A stretch of DNA of 64,000 bases from Sinohyriopsis cumingii (taxonomy: Eukaryota > Mollusca > Bivalvia > Unionida > Unionidae), in assembly GCA_028554795.2 (NCBI GenBank), contig CM068832.1, positions 86,390,511-86,454,510 on the forward strand, in the 5' to 3' direction. This document shows positions 24,401 through 38,819 of this stretch, piece after piece (position 1 is the first letter of the stretch; every line of letters starts with the position of its first letter). Position numbers and translations under genes: made by a program. The notes below the pieces were generated by a model that worked only from the letters and a program-made list of their open reading frames with translations, was not told the origin of the DNA and did no database searches.

Positions 24401-27400
24401 GGTATTTTGCTTCAATAAAAATGTGAGCCTTATAAATGTTTTTCAAATGAAAACATTCCTGAGTTTGATTCAAACCGAATCATTTTGTACTATGCAGAAC
24501 CTAATCCTTTTCTATGTTGGCTTCAATAGTCCTTCATATTACATCAGAATCCCTTACAAAACACCACTACTGATTTAGGTATAATTTAGAATAATCATAT
24601 TAATAATTAGTGTCCTTGCATTTTACAAATTGGGTGATATGCTTTTTACGACCCTATGGTTTTAAGCCATGTAACAGTAAGATGCTAAGCAAGCAGGTTG
24701 TGTACTATTCAAATAAATATTTCTACCTCTAGAATACAAATTGAAAATTCGAAAGACACATACTTTATTGCAAGTATAGTTCCAAGTAATCCTAAATGTT
24801 ATATCACAGGTCCAAACCTTAAAATGTTCCGAATGTATGTCCCGGTATATTAAGAGTCTTAAAGTGTCTTAATGTAACAATAATGTAACAATAATGTAAC
24901 AATAATTATGAATGAGCTGATGTACCAGTATTTTTGAATCTGACCAGTCTTCATAAATCACAGTGATAAATATAGAAAGTCTCTGAACGAATTCACGATA
25001 TTCACGAAGTCATGCTTTAGACCTAAGATTTTATGAGCACTTTGCAATTCCTTTTATTAATTTGAATGAATGATTTACACTATATTTTAAGAGAATAGTA
25101 AATGATTTCACAGACTGAACTTAAAGAGGGAATAAATAATTTATTTACCAAATCGGTGAAATACAGAATAGCAACTAACCTAGGACGCAATAGAATTTCT
25201 GGAAGTTTTACTAAACTGTAAAGAAAGTCGGGTTTTGAATTTAATGTTTAGTAGGCAGCACGACAACACTCGAGACGACACATGCCACTCTCAGCATATC
25301 AATCAAATTTTCCCAAAATCTACCTTTAATCACGGACAAAGGTTTTATGCACGATATAAATTAAATATACATAATATGCTTAATTTATATTTATATTTTA
25401 AAGCAACATATCAACATATTAAATTTGTAACCCTGATAACTATACATATTCACTAGCAATTCTGAGAATTGTACTTTGTTTGATACGAGAAGGGTTCTGC
25501 TGTTTATAGATAATTTTGTCATGAACACGTTGTAACAATTGCCATTTAAATTAGTTTATGTACCTGGACTTGGGTTGATTCCCAGTTGTCTACCTAAGGA
25601 TATCGTCCGTTCATGTAAATGTTTTGTATATCTTCTCATTTGCAACTAACCACTCTACATTAGCCTCGGTTAGTAAATTGATCAGACTGTTTTGTGTCAT
25701 TTCAGTATATGTTATTTATCAGAACACCTGCTTTTGCACAATCTTTTATGTACCTTAGATTGATGGTTTTATTAAATTTAAGTTTTATACCTATAACATG
25801 GAGGAGAAAAATTAAGTTGCGAACTTATTTATAAGTTTCGTATTGTTAATTCACATAAAACTTGAAATTGTATTTTACTTATGTAGGTAAAACAATTACG
25901 TAACGGTTGGATATATACATACATGCAATGTCAAATGCCCTGCCAGTTTTGTGGAGAAAGTCAAGTTTGTCTAGCGTTACCAGAATAATCCATATGGACT
26001 AAACAGTTCGTGGTAGAAAATACATGTGCATTTTATTGCGTAGCTAGGATAAAATGCCACGATTAGTAAATTACTTTAAAAATTATGACTTATTTAGTTT
26101 CACGTAAAAATTAATATGCCATTAATATGTATTTCTTAAACACCCAGTAAGTTATATCTTAATGAGGAGAGATATAGATGGTATTATATGTTGCTTGGAG
26201 CCAATAATATACTTTTGAAAACGTATTCAGAAACATTGACACCTTTGTAGCATGGCAGGAGTAAGGAAAAATATGATGTTGATAATACCGATGACATCAG
26301 CTTTTTATATTATTATTGCTGTTATTATCATTATTATTATTATTATTATCATTCTTATTATTACATCTTTGTTTATTATTGCTTAGTAAATAGGTTGATA
26401 CCAATTTGATTGCCTTTACAATATACATTGCATTCAGAATTTCACCAAATATACTATATTGTATCCGATGGTATGGATTCAACATGTTTTGATTAATGAT
26501 GTTTTAGCCATAAATATTTCCTTTCACGATCATATATAGGCTTCATGCCAAAAAATGGATTAGGACACATCAGCGAATTACAATATTTGTATTATGCAGA
26601 AACAAAGCAAAACAAACAAAAACAACCCCAAGAATATCAAAACGACCTGGTTTCACCTACAAACAGCATGTGTTTAGAGCGTACAATAACGACTAAATAA
26701 AAGTCAAATTAAAAATATCAAAGATAAAAAGTTTAATCTTCTGATCAATCTGATTAATCTTCTGATAAATCAATAACTTACTTATCACTCTTTTTATGTG
26801 ACGGGGCTCCAGAACGCTACTTAATCCTACTGATAATATATTCAAAGTGGTTGATTTTCGGTCGTATAAGGATCGTTTTTATATGACAAAGTACGCTAAA
26901 TATCCTTATATAGGAAATAACAATATAACTGCAAAGGATCTTTGAATCGTAAGTTTGGCTGTCTTAACATACGAAAGATACTTGTAGCAGAAACTAGCTA
27001 TTTATAATAATGGTTATGCTGCAGACGAAATTGCTGCATGCATCAAAACTACATGTACGACTCTTGTCTCAGAACCTCTCCAATCATCAAGACACTACAT
27101 ATTGCCTTGTTAAAATTAAAAACACACACTCTCCACCATTCAATACTCTGCTTGGATGAAATTGATGTAACTCCCATGTACACCAATATCGCAGAAGATG
27201 ATGTAACAAACATGAGAAGCAGGACATTTGAAGAAACAACCGACATGCCATGTTGTAGAACTAATGAAACATAATGTTTTGAATTAGTATTAATACAAAA
27301 AACACTTCCAGTAAATCAGCAGAACCACAAAGGGCACAAAGATGATCCCTCAGCATGCAAATATTTTCTTGGGCAAAGTGGAAACAAACTGCTATCATAT

Positions 27401-30400
27401 GTACTGCTTAGGCCACTCCGGTGGCTACGTTTGATTATTGAAATTGCAGTGAAGTTTTTCCACGGAAAAGAAAAGCCTGAAAACGCTTCCTTTTATGTTT
27501 GTTTCTTGCAGAATCAACAAATTATATTATTCAAATCGAGTCAACAGCATACATACAGAACACAAGCTACGTAGTTAGACCCAATAAGACAAATTGATGA
27601 CATGGCTGATGATATGTGCGAAGAATTTTGGAACTCTAACCTACCCTTATACCTTTGTAACTGTCGATCTAATTTTCTCACATGTATACTCTTTTTGTTT
27701 CTTTTCCAGGATGGCTTCAATTTTTACAATATGTTCAATACAAGATTCACGATGTATCGGAAAGTTTACAAGCACAAAGTTGTAAATGCCTTGTATCTAA
27801 TGTAACGTACCTTCTATTATAACCTGCTTTGTAATAGTACGCATACATTTGTATTCATGTTCTATGTTTCCAAACTTATAAGTATGCATATTCCACACGT
27901 TTGTCCTTTGAGCTCTTGTTAATATAGCCCATATAAAAATTAATTATGCTCTATCTTTACTATAGAGAAACTTAACAAATACCTCTGTTCATGTAATATA
28001 TACCTTAGAAGAGATATCGTTTATGTTGAAGCCTTGAAATCAAGAAAGGGAAGTGGATGGTAGTTCTTTCGATTAGTTTTCCAAGAATTGAAAAGATGTA
28101 TCTACGTCGTCGAGAGAATTGAAATACTAACATGAAATGACGTTGTTGAATGAAATATGAGATGAGTTTGTTGTTATTCATTCGCATTCATCAATTGTAA
28201 TAGTCTGCGTATACTTTGAAAGGTTTTGACTATTTTGCTATGATGATGATGCTTAGTATTATTTTTATTATTATTATCTGTTTGTTTGTTGTTAGAATCG
28301 ACCTCTGAATTTAAGTATGTATTATACAGTGACGTACTATAAAATAATCAGCAGATCTATATACAGCAAACCGAAAACCTGCTTGTGTATGTGTGTAACA
28401 TAACATAGATAAACGAATGCACTTTAAACTGTCGAAAAAGATCAACAATTGAGCTACGGAGACGAAGGAATGCTGGAAAACAAGGACACCATTATGGTGC
28501 TATCAAAATTATGTCAAAGCCAACTTGAACAAATTGACTGGTGTAATTCGCCATCATATCCAACAATTCCGAGGTGGGTTAATTGTTTAAATGATAGTTG
28601 CCAATGATTAAAATATGACCAAGGGAAGACTGATATTGTTATTTGCTATTTATGGGCGACAACTGGAGTTGCGAATCTGCAATTGGTGAAAACATTCAGT
28701 AGATGGCATAACATCTTTTATATTAACATGAGTATTACTTCATTGGCTTCTTCAACGTGTTACATAATTATTTGACTGTAATCAAAATCTGACTCAGGCT
28801 GAAATTACCAAACATTCACTTGCCAAGTATGAAAAGAACAGATGAATACAGCAGAAAGTAACGAAGAAGCCGACCAATAAATTATCACACTTCATTCGTG
28901 ATTACTTTCGCAAATATAACATGTTTTCTCAATTCTATTGATTACCTCTTGTTATTTATTTTTATGGTCAGAATGACTTGAAGGGATATTGTAAATCTTG
29001 TCTCAACAGTTTGAGTTTGAGTCATCGAACATTGTCAGAGTAATCTGAATCTAATATGCTTGTTTCAATCGTTGTATGTGATATTAATCTGCATTTGAGA
29101 ATAGGGAAACAAATATTTGATCCTTTCGTAGCTTCTGTAACTGTACATAATACGTGTTGTGGAGTCCTGACAATGTGATTACATAACATGTCTCTAAGAA
29201 TATGCCTACTGTATATGCAGCTGTAGACCAGAGTTGCATATTGGAGCCCAGTGTCAGAAGTTGCATGTCATGAAAGCAGAGATTTTCAAACGTGAGAGCT
29301 AAAATGAGAAATATAACTATATAAATATTTGGGGCATTCTAATTTCGAAATGTGATTATTGTCCTCATGTATTTTCAAAATATCTTGCTATTTCCTCAAA
29401 AGGTATAGCAAATATAACCTTTTGACAGGGCAAATATTTAATCTTGTCTGTTGACACATTATATATCACAACATCAGTATCATCTAGACCTATTGCGTAA
29501 GCCAGAAAAATAGAGATATTAAAACTCAGATCAAGTATCCATACTTTGAAGGATATGTTATTTATTCTGTTTCAGGATTAAGGATGTATTTAAACTTGTC
29601 CATGAAGCAAACACAAAGAATGTAATTGACGAAAGGTAACATAGTGCGCTGTTGTCTAGCTATTGTCTTCATATAAACACGGGCGGTGTGACCTATTTCT
29701 CTCTTTAATTTGTCATATGATCAGCATATTATTTGTCATGGCTGAATGAAGAAAAAAACATTTTTATTGTTTTGATAAGTACTGCAAATTATGATCAACA
29801 ACACATTTTAAAAGTCGTGAAATATATAACTTGCCATAGTAAGCATTAAGTCGCAATGTACTTTGTATTACACTTGAAACGTTTGTTCGAATATTTATTT
29901 AAGCTTTATGTATAAAAGATAAATAGATAGGCGCTCTTTATATATGTTTAACTCCCAAATTGGGCAAGAGAAATGAATATAGCATTTGCGATATTCTACA
30001 TTAAATGAATGAATAGACAGAAGCATTTACAATGACCACATGTGTCCACTTTAAATGACTTGTGAATAGAATGTGAACTACCATTTTGTTCCAAGAAAGA
30101 ATATTTACAAACTAATACAAATATATTTTTATATATTGTTTTCTGCATGGTTGCCCGTAGTTACAATATAACACAAGCTTGACTTTCAAAGTTGCCGACT
30201 TTGTATAAAATATTGTTTGTTGTATATTAAATCGTCAATATTAAATATAATATCCATCTTTATGGAAATATTGAACTTTTGAAACTTACTTTTAGATATG
30301 TAATGTGTTTTGTTTTTAGATGGAAAATTGACCTGTTCCCAATCACAAACATTACGACCAGAATATAAAGAAGCGCAAGAGTTAATAAAAGGCTCCAGGA

Positions 30401-32041
30401 AAGAAAGTTATACAAACTTGTCGATGACAGTATGAAGTTTTCTTATTTGGTGCTATTTCGCCAAATGTTTAAATTGGAACTCTTTAAATCAGACCTTTGT
30501 TACTGCCACCTATACGAATAAATTATCTCATTTTTTTTCATAAAACTGTCACAAATAACAACAGAAACAAAATCAAGCTTCTGTAATTCTAGCTCTTTTA
30601 GAATAAATTGTGCTGAGACAGACAAATTGATTGTTGAGAGTTACATATGAGGGAATTGGGGCATCTTCGTCGTCATGCTCTTAAATATCACAAATAACAA
30701 CAGAAACAAAATCAAGCTTCTGTAATTCTAGCTCTTTTAGAATCAATATATAAATGTATTTCGCAAACCTTTGACTTTGAATTTATCATTGTGCCTAATG
30801 TTACACAATATAAATTTGAGACAGACAAATTGATTGTTGAGAGTTACATATGAGGGAATTGGGGCATCTTCGTCGTCATGCTCTTAAATGTATATTTTAA
30901 CTGATGACTATGATTGTGATGAACTTAATTACAGCTCCTTATTTAAAATATCATTGTTATTATCCTTGTTTGTCTATAACTAATGCAATTTAGACACCGC
31001 ATCCACCGAAAAGTGATGTATTCTATAAATGTTTCATTTTGGAACATGGCTGACTTTAAATGTTAAACCGTAATATAGATGAACTCGAGCATGAACATGG
31101 TCAGTATATTGGGTCATTCATACACCTTAATCCTGTACAAGGCTATGCGACTATTTGTTGTAAACTCATCTTTCAGATCCATGTAATTATGTCGTAGATA
31201 TGAAATATCACATGGATAAGAAGAAATGCGATGAATGATTGAATCTGCTTTATCAGAACTTACACAATTTTAAGCAGCAAAATAGAATAGTTAATGTTGT
31301 CCTTAGTTGTAAGTAAGGAACCATATTTATCATTCGGCATTGAATCTACTGCATTTGCTGATCTTGGTTTCAGTCAATGGCTTGGCATGTGCAATACCTT
31401 AGTCTGGTTCTGCACTCGTTAGCGATATTATATATTTCCTCTATACCTTTAATATCTAGAAAGATAATGCATACTGCCCAGTCCATAACTCGTTCAATGT
31501 ATAAAACTCATTAAATTGCCTTTAAGATGGGATTATGGAAATGAAAACACAACTGAACAATCTGCACTTCAAGCGGGAAAGTTTAGCCCTGAACGTAAAC
31601 TCTGGATATTCGCTATTAATTTTGATTTAATCCGCATACTTTCATAAAGTCATACAGAGCACTGGAAGCCTACATTGCTATGATTTTAGAAGACGTTATT
31701 TCGCAACTCCTTGCTCCTTATCAAACAAACCATACACAGTAGCTACCAAATGATATGCTGGTTATGATACATGTGCTAACGATAAAAAAGTCATTCCAGA
31801 AGCTGCGTTTCACAAATTAAAGTTATGTTAGCGATTCATATGTCTGATATTGTATTCGTCTGCAGTTGCTACCTACATACAGGAGGAACAACATACAAAG
31901 CTATGACAATTATGATAATGCTTAGCAGAGTGATTTCTAATATTGATGAATGTCGGCATCCCTTGATTTAGAAGCCAAAATCAGTGAAACTAAACTGGAC
32001 AGTCTGAAGGGTCATCCTCAAAATTACACATATTTGAGCTA

Positions 32042-32089
<48 letters not shown>

Positions 32090-34078
32090 CTTGGCATGTA
32101 CACCTTATAATAACTGCATCCTTTATTCTTGTTGATAACTAGTGATCAAATAACCATTGCCGATGTACAGCCCTTCACCGGTATGAAGGAGCATTGTAAA
32201 AGCCAAACAATTTTAACAACCTAAGCAAATTGGAAATTGGTCTTACAAATAACGTTTGTATTATGAACTGCTTGTCCAACCTGCTACAGCCTAATAATTT
32301 AACGTGGCGCCTAATAATGCACACTGGGATTTCTTCATGATGGATACGTTTATACGTCGCCAACCACCCTATATATGCAACAGTCCTTAGACGTATCTGG
32401 TACCATATCGCTTGTGACATGTACACCCTGTAAAGTTGGTACAGAACATTTGAGGATTGATGACGATAAATCCATTCTGTATCGATGTTAAAATGTTTTG
32501 CAGGTCTCCTCTGATGAGGATGCAAAAGGAAAAGCGGAACTGGTATGAAACTTAATCTACATTTCTGTATATTTATCTATGTTAAGTATATATGATCTAA
32601 CATCATGCGGAATAATGAAACATAAAATATTAAGAATAGTTTTGCTTATATTTACATGAAATTTGAAATCGCTTGATTTTAAATATAATAATTAGGTTTA
32701 TTGCTTTCCTTGTTATTTTTAAATATTTCAACCTTCATTTCAAATTATATAGCTAAAGCTCACACAATTACATATTGTGTGGTCTTAGTGGTCTGGAGCA
32801 AATATTTGCTGTCAGTAGTGTAAAAAAAATGTCTGTCAAAATGTTGTAATAAAATGACGAAAGATGAATTGGTAGTTAGGAATAAATTCATTCTTAATTT
32901 AAAAACACAATCGTTAGCCGAAGGAGAAAAACTATTGGTCAACCGGAGAAGATACTACTGCATACAGTATACGTCTGGTAAAGCGGAGATACTAAAACAC
33001 CAGGTCTCTTTCACACGTGGTTAACCGAAAGAAGAGAAGACATTATTAGATGTAGTTTACATTTGGTAAATTGGAGAAGATACTTTAAAAAATGTCTAGT
33101 TTACGCGTAGTTAGGTCCAGTGTAAATTTGGTCAACAAGTGAATATATGAATGCACTATGTCTAGCTTGCATTTGGTCGGCCTGAGGGGATACTACAGTA
33201 TTAGGTCTAGGTTACATCTAGTCAACCGGAGGACATACGACCATACTACTTCATAATGTCTAGCTTCTATCTGGTCATTCCAGGTGGCATACGACATCAA
33301 TATGTATTGTTTAAATCTGATCAAATTCATGTAAGTACATTCAAATTAGCAAATAAAAACAAGTCAAATCAGTATTAAAAACACCAATGTTATAGTCATC
33401 GGCCTTATTTGTGCAAGCTTAACTACGTTTATTAATATGAATCTTGTTTATCAAGAGGAATCAATAAAAGGCAAGGATAATGTATTTAATCCAGTTTATA
33501 TAAAGCTTTTTTTTGCAATGTTTAGTAAAATTCAACAAAATTGTATTTAACTAGAATAGCAAGAGAACAAAATCAGGATAACCTAAACGATCAATCAAAT
33601 TCCAAATATATAGAAACTTTCGAATGCATTCTATAACTGTTGAACGCGATGATATACCAATAGTTTTTATCTATTAAAACAATGACATCGAGTGTGTCTT
33701 TATTTATCACAACAATCACATCGAGAATGAATTCCTGATATTCCGCAAGTAACGTTTTAGTCAAAAATGTCTATGAACACTTTGTAATCCCAACGAATAA
33801 TTTAAATAAAAATAATGTCCCTCAAATGATATCTTAACACAACAGTAAAAATGATTCCACAGACTGAGCTTAAAACACGAATGAAGACTTTGTTTACAAA
33901 CCTATATGTTCTAATTTCACTTAACCTAAGACACAATAAAATGCCGAAGCTATAGGTCATTTCAAATGAAAAATTACATCAAATTCGTAAACACGTTTAG
34001 GCATTGAATTTGCAATTTTTAAAATAGCAATTAGTTTTCCGTTTATAATTATGAACAAATGATACATACATACATACG

Positions 34079-34109
<31 letters not shown>

Positions 34110-37100
34110 TCAATAATCAGCTTTTAAATCCTTCACAGAAAAAAAAATTCTAAATATACATGATAATGCGTCATTTCTAAGAGTTATACAGTATGCTAGA
34201 AAATAAATGAGGCCTAATACATGTTCCATTAGGAGAACCAGCTTGGTGTTTATTCGAATCTGATTGTTCAGCATAAATATATTGTATGTGTTGCTACGAG
34301 CAACAAATTCTGATATTTTAATGCACATTTTGTAATCAGACGTTTGCAAAGATAAATATGAATTTTTGATTGAAGCTGTCACCCGTCGGAGGTAACAAAC
34401 ATGTCTTTATATAAAAGCTAATATGTTGTTTACTTAAAATATATTTAGATTGAGAAAACCATAAAAGATCGGTTGGAAAAAGAAGTTTTCAAAGATGAAG
34501 TAGAAGTTCTGGTATGTATTTCCCCAGTTCTTGTTAATGTTTTATTACAGATGGAAGTGGTGATTATAGCGGAATCAACGTTTAACGAATTCAGTGTTAC
34601 AGCAATGATTATGTCTATATTTGAGTCATGTTCTGGTATCTACTTCTCCTAAACAGATGAAGGTGATTCAGAATGTCTGTTCAAGAAAGAAAAAGAAATC
34701 GCATAAGTTTAATACTTACATGTAGCTATTCTTATATACCCATGGCTGCGATACGTGTCCTGACTTCCGAATAAACGTTGGGAAATGGACTGTACTGTCT
34801 CTCCATAACTGACATACGTATCCTGAATTCCATATAACAGCAGGAAAAAGCTCTGTATTGTACTGTAATTTCTCCAATATTGGACCTAAGTTGCAATATT
34901 AACTGTGTAAAATGCGATTGATGAGTTGCTTCACTTTATATGCAGTTGTACTAAATTTACATTTTGCACAATTCATCCATCACTTCCGATATACTTAACG
35001 AAAGACTGAAAAAGAGCAGAAATATAAAACAAATAAATTTAATGTTCAATAAATCCGTTAAACAACAACTCATTTTACCATGTTGATGTACGTGTAAAGG
35101 AGCACAAAGATTTAACAGTCTTAATGGGATAAGTTTTTTTGTAGGTTGGTCCACTAGACTACGGTCAGAAAGACAAGGACCCAGTTCGAAAGCTAAACTT
35201 TTACAGCAAGGGGAAAGAACATGAAGGGAATCCTCTTGAAAGGGATGATGTATGTATTTAGTGTTATGTCTTAAATGTCATATATGAAATGGTATTTTAG
35301 AAATTTGTCAGACAAAATGTGCCTTGATAAGTTTAGACATTTTGTAATATTTTGCTTTGTCGTCTTTATTCACATTATTTGAAACCAAAGGATAAAATTA
35401 TATGAATAAGCTAGACATGACTTATTATTTAAGCAGTCTCACTAATATTAATGCAGCACCGTGTGATTTCAGTGGTAAAACACGGATGTAATTTATCCGT
35501 CGCATGCCTTGAGAATTTTACTTAGATCAACATCTCAATACATGTACTTGATTATTTTAATACGATTTCGTATCAATCACCACAAATGATACCCGTGTTA
35601 ATGAATGTTGACTAAGCGGGTCATCTTAGGTACATATATGTCGTAGTTATCAATTAAAACCTATATTAATGACCCTTCACAGGGAAAAAGCTATGATTCC
35701 TCTATTTTGCACGATAAAAATGAAGCAAATGCGACTTTTGCTAGATTGATCTTTCTGTACCAACAACTGTATCCGAAATTTTAGCAGAACTGTATACGGT
35801 TATGTTCTTCTAGATTTAATTGCTACATCAGCGTACAACACTTGTCTAGGATGTGGTTAATCTGTTTGTCCTCACCTTGGGCAATCATGGTGTATTAATT
35901 AGTCAGTGGATAATGTCCCTTACTTTAACGCACTCTACACAATGATTCTACTTCGTATGCTGTATTTTTTCATTCATCTTCTTTACCTGGTTTATCCGGA
36001 CCCTGCACCGAATTTCCAAATAAGTGGCATATTCTTTATCTCGTTGGTTTTCAAAGTTTATGCAGTATAAAGGTTTCCTCATCAGACCGGTATTCCTTTT
36101 CTCTCAACATGATTTGTCCCAGTATAACACATAGCGCTTTTAACGTTCTATTTCGCGATTCTTTTGCCGAGACACCCCCACCCCCACCCCTCTCTCTCTC
36201 TCTCTCTCTATCATATTGCTCAGGAAGGTCCTGTGCGTTACAAAACGATGAAATATTTCAACACTATTTTCAAAAGTAAGTTACATGGCTAACCCCAGTC
36301 TTGCCACAAGAGTCTTCAAGACTCCTTAGGCCAATTCGTTAAGTCTATCTGGAATTTAATGCAGAGTAGCAAGGATGGGAATATGTGATATGTGTCGATG
36401 TCTTTATACTACCACTACTACTATTACTACTACTACTACTACTACTACTAATAATAATCTTTTTCATTACCATAAATACTAGCATTTTTGTAAGCCGCAT
36501 GCCCTAAAACACAAACAGTATCATTTGTGGTACTTAATCTCATGTTAGCTGTATGCACATTGTATACTATTACAGCTTACTTTAACTTTGTAATTCATTA
36601 GTATTCACGCATACTGGTGTTACTAATTAGGGCCATATCATTCAATCGTTCTATATCCTTCTATTTCAAACGATATCTAGTTATCTGTCAAAATGGAGTG
36701 CCATAGTACTTTCCCGGATTTTCAATGCTTCATTAATAATCTCAGGTAAACATGATATTAACAAATTGTTATTATCCTTATGTATATATTTGTACAATTT
36801 ATGAATGTTTGCAGTTCAGTAAATAAAGAAGGGTGCATGTATGTATCTTCATGAAACTATACTGTGTTGATTGCATCTCAGCACATACATAGAGTTACCC
36901 TTTTCACAAGAATTCTTCAATTTTCCTGTTTCTTTCTTCAACTTGTAACTCTTGTCTCTAGATTCCCTTGCCGTTGAATAACGTTTGATTTCAGAATGAT
37001 CCTGTTTTGTTTATGTTTAGAGTTTGTTTTATGGATGTACATTGTTTCTTCCCCTGACAAACTATTGGGGGCCCCGGGTTGCCAAGTGGTCTGAAGTGTT

Positions 37101-38747
37101 CATCTTTACCTGTCACGGTCAACTCATACCTGTCCACTGATGATTGAGTCTCAGGCTTAAGAATGTGGATATGTCAAAAAGCTGCCAGTAATTTTCGTTG
37201 TGTCGGTGGTTCTTACCCGGGGTTTCCCGAATTCGTCCTCCACTAATTATACTATCCGCCATCTGCCATGCACTGTGACATGGCGTTAAACCCCAAAACG
37301 ACAACACAAACAACAACAAAACCTGGATTAGCTTGAAACTTTGGAAATTTCTTTGTGTTAATTACTAAGACCTGGTGCACTAGCGTCACAACCCACATGG
37401 ATATGTGCTCGTCCTTTAAAATAAATGGATTATGGTATATTGTGTTTTCTCGAGAAGCACAATATCTAACTATCAACATATCTTAATTTTGCAAAAACCT
37501 TACGTGCAATCCTACTGGTTTTCTTTTGTCGACTTCAAGCACTCCGGAAACTGTTATTCTAAATAGAACATATGAACCAAACGTAGAGCAAGCCCTTGTG
37601 CCGTGATCGAACACAACACAGATACACGATTATTCGCCATACATGCATAGAATATATGTATATTGTGCACGCTATATGAATGATATACCACTAAATGCAA
37701 AAAAATATTTCATTAAAAGGAATTGCTGCTTTATATATTTGCACGTATTTTATTTATATCACATATAAATTTACATATTTGGCCTTTGAACGGATTTAAG
37801 ACTGACTGCAAGCAACTGTGTATTGACCGAGCTAATTAACTAAGTGCACCCCTTCCGAGTGTCCGCTGAAAAATATAGTTGTATGCCTTTTGTGGATCTA
37901 CAGAAACATCTTTGCATAATAATAATTTCTTTTCTTTTTTGAGCTTTGTTTCAAAATGATTCAATCAATATAATACACTTATGAAGAAAGTAGAGCACTA
38001 CAAACACATGGTTAGCTTCTTTAACACTGAATGAATGGAAATTAGTATAGAAATAAACTAACGAAATTGACGAAACCACCATGGTAATTAAAATATTGCA
38101 TTATATTTACATTTGATGTAAATGATTATTCTGCTATATTTAACATTACTACCGATCATAAAATTGTCTCTCTTTCTCTCTCTCTCTGTTCCTTTGGTAG
38201 TTTTGATTTAACTTTTACCATCATGCATTGGCCCAGAGATATCGTACCACGCTACCGAGCAATTTACCGTAAAGTGTAGACAGGCTAATGCAACTTTGTA
38301 TCATTGCCTATGTAAAATCCAAATGGAAAGTGTACAGTTACCGTAACGACAAACCATATTCTTTGAGGTTAATTGTTGTATGTTCAGTTTCAAGGTTTCA
38401 TCCAGCTCAAATTCTTTTTCTCTCTCACTCCACATTTCTGCGAATTTTGTCCCTAATGCACGGAAGTGAGAGAGGAACGGAAATATAAAGAATTGCGATG
38501 AAGTTGTGCATCATATTACATTCATTTAGAAAACGGGGATTATGCTTACTTTGTATCGTTCTTTTCTAAAGTCACTAATGATTAATGAGTGGTAATCCAT
38601 CATTGATCTATAGTTCTAGGACCCACATCACACAGCTTCAGTAATGTTAATATCTGCGTATTATTTCTCAATGGGCAGATCACAATTGTATATAACATCA
38701 GTATCGGTATATCAAATAGCTTCAAGCCAAAATGTTAAAAGCCGTGC

Positions 38748-38819
<72 letters not shown>

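Noticed and set aside
27038-27274. 78-codon frame in intron 7 with [16 protein letters not shown]
   Set aside because: It does not match SAMHD1 or any family I know, lacks splice-phase support, and its length is unremarkable in this window.
28424-28602. Possible SAMHD1 exon (58 open codons between exons 8 and 9)
   Set aside because: It does not fit the phase left by exon 8 (the needed frame stops at once) and has no family similarity; exon 8 joins exon 9 perfectly without it.
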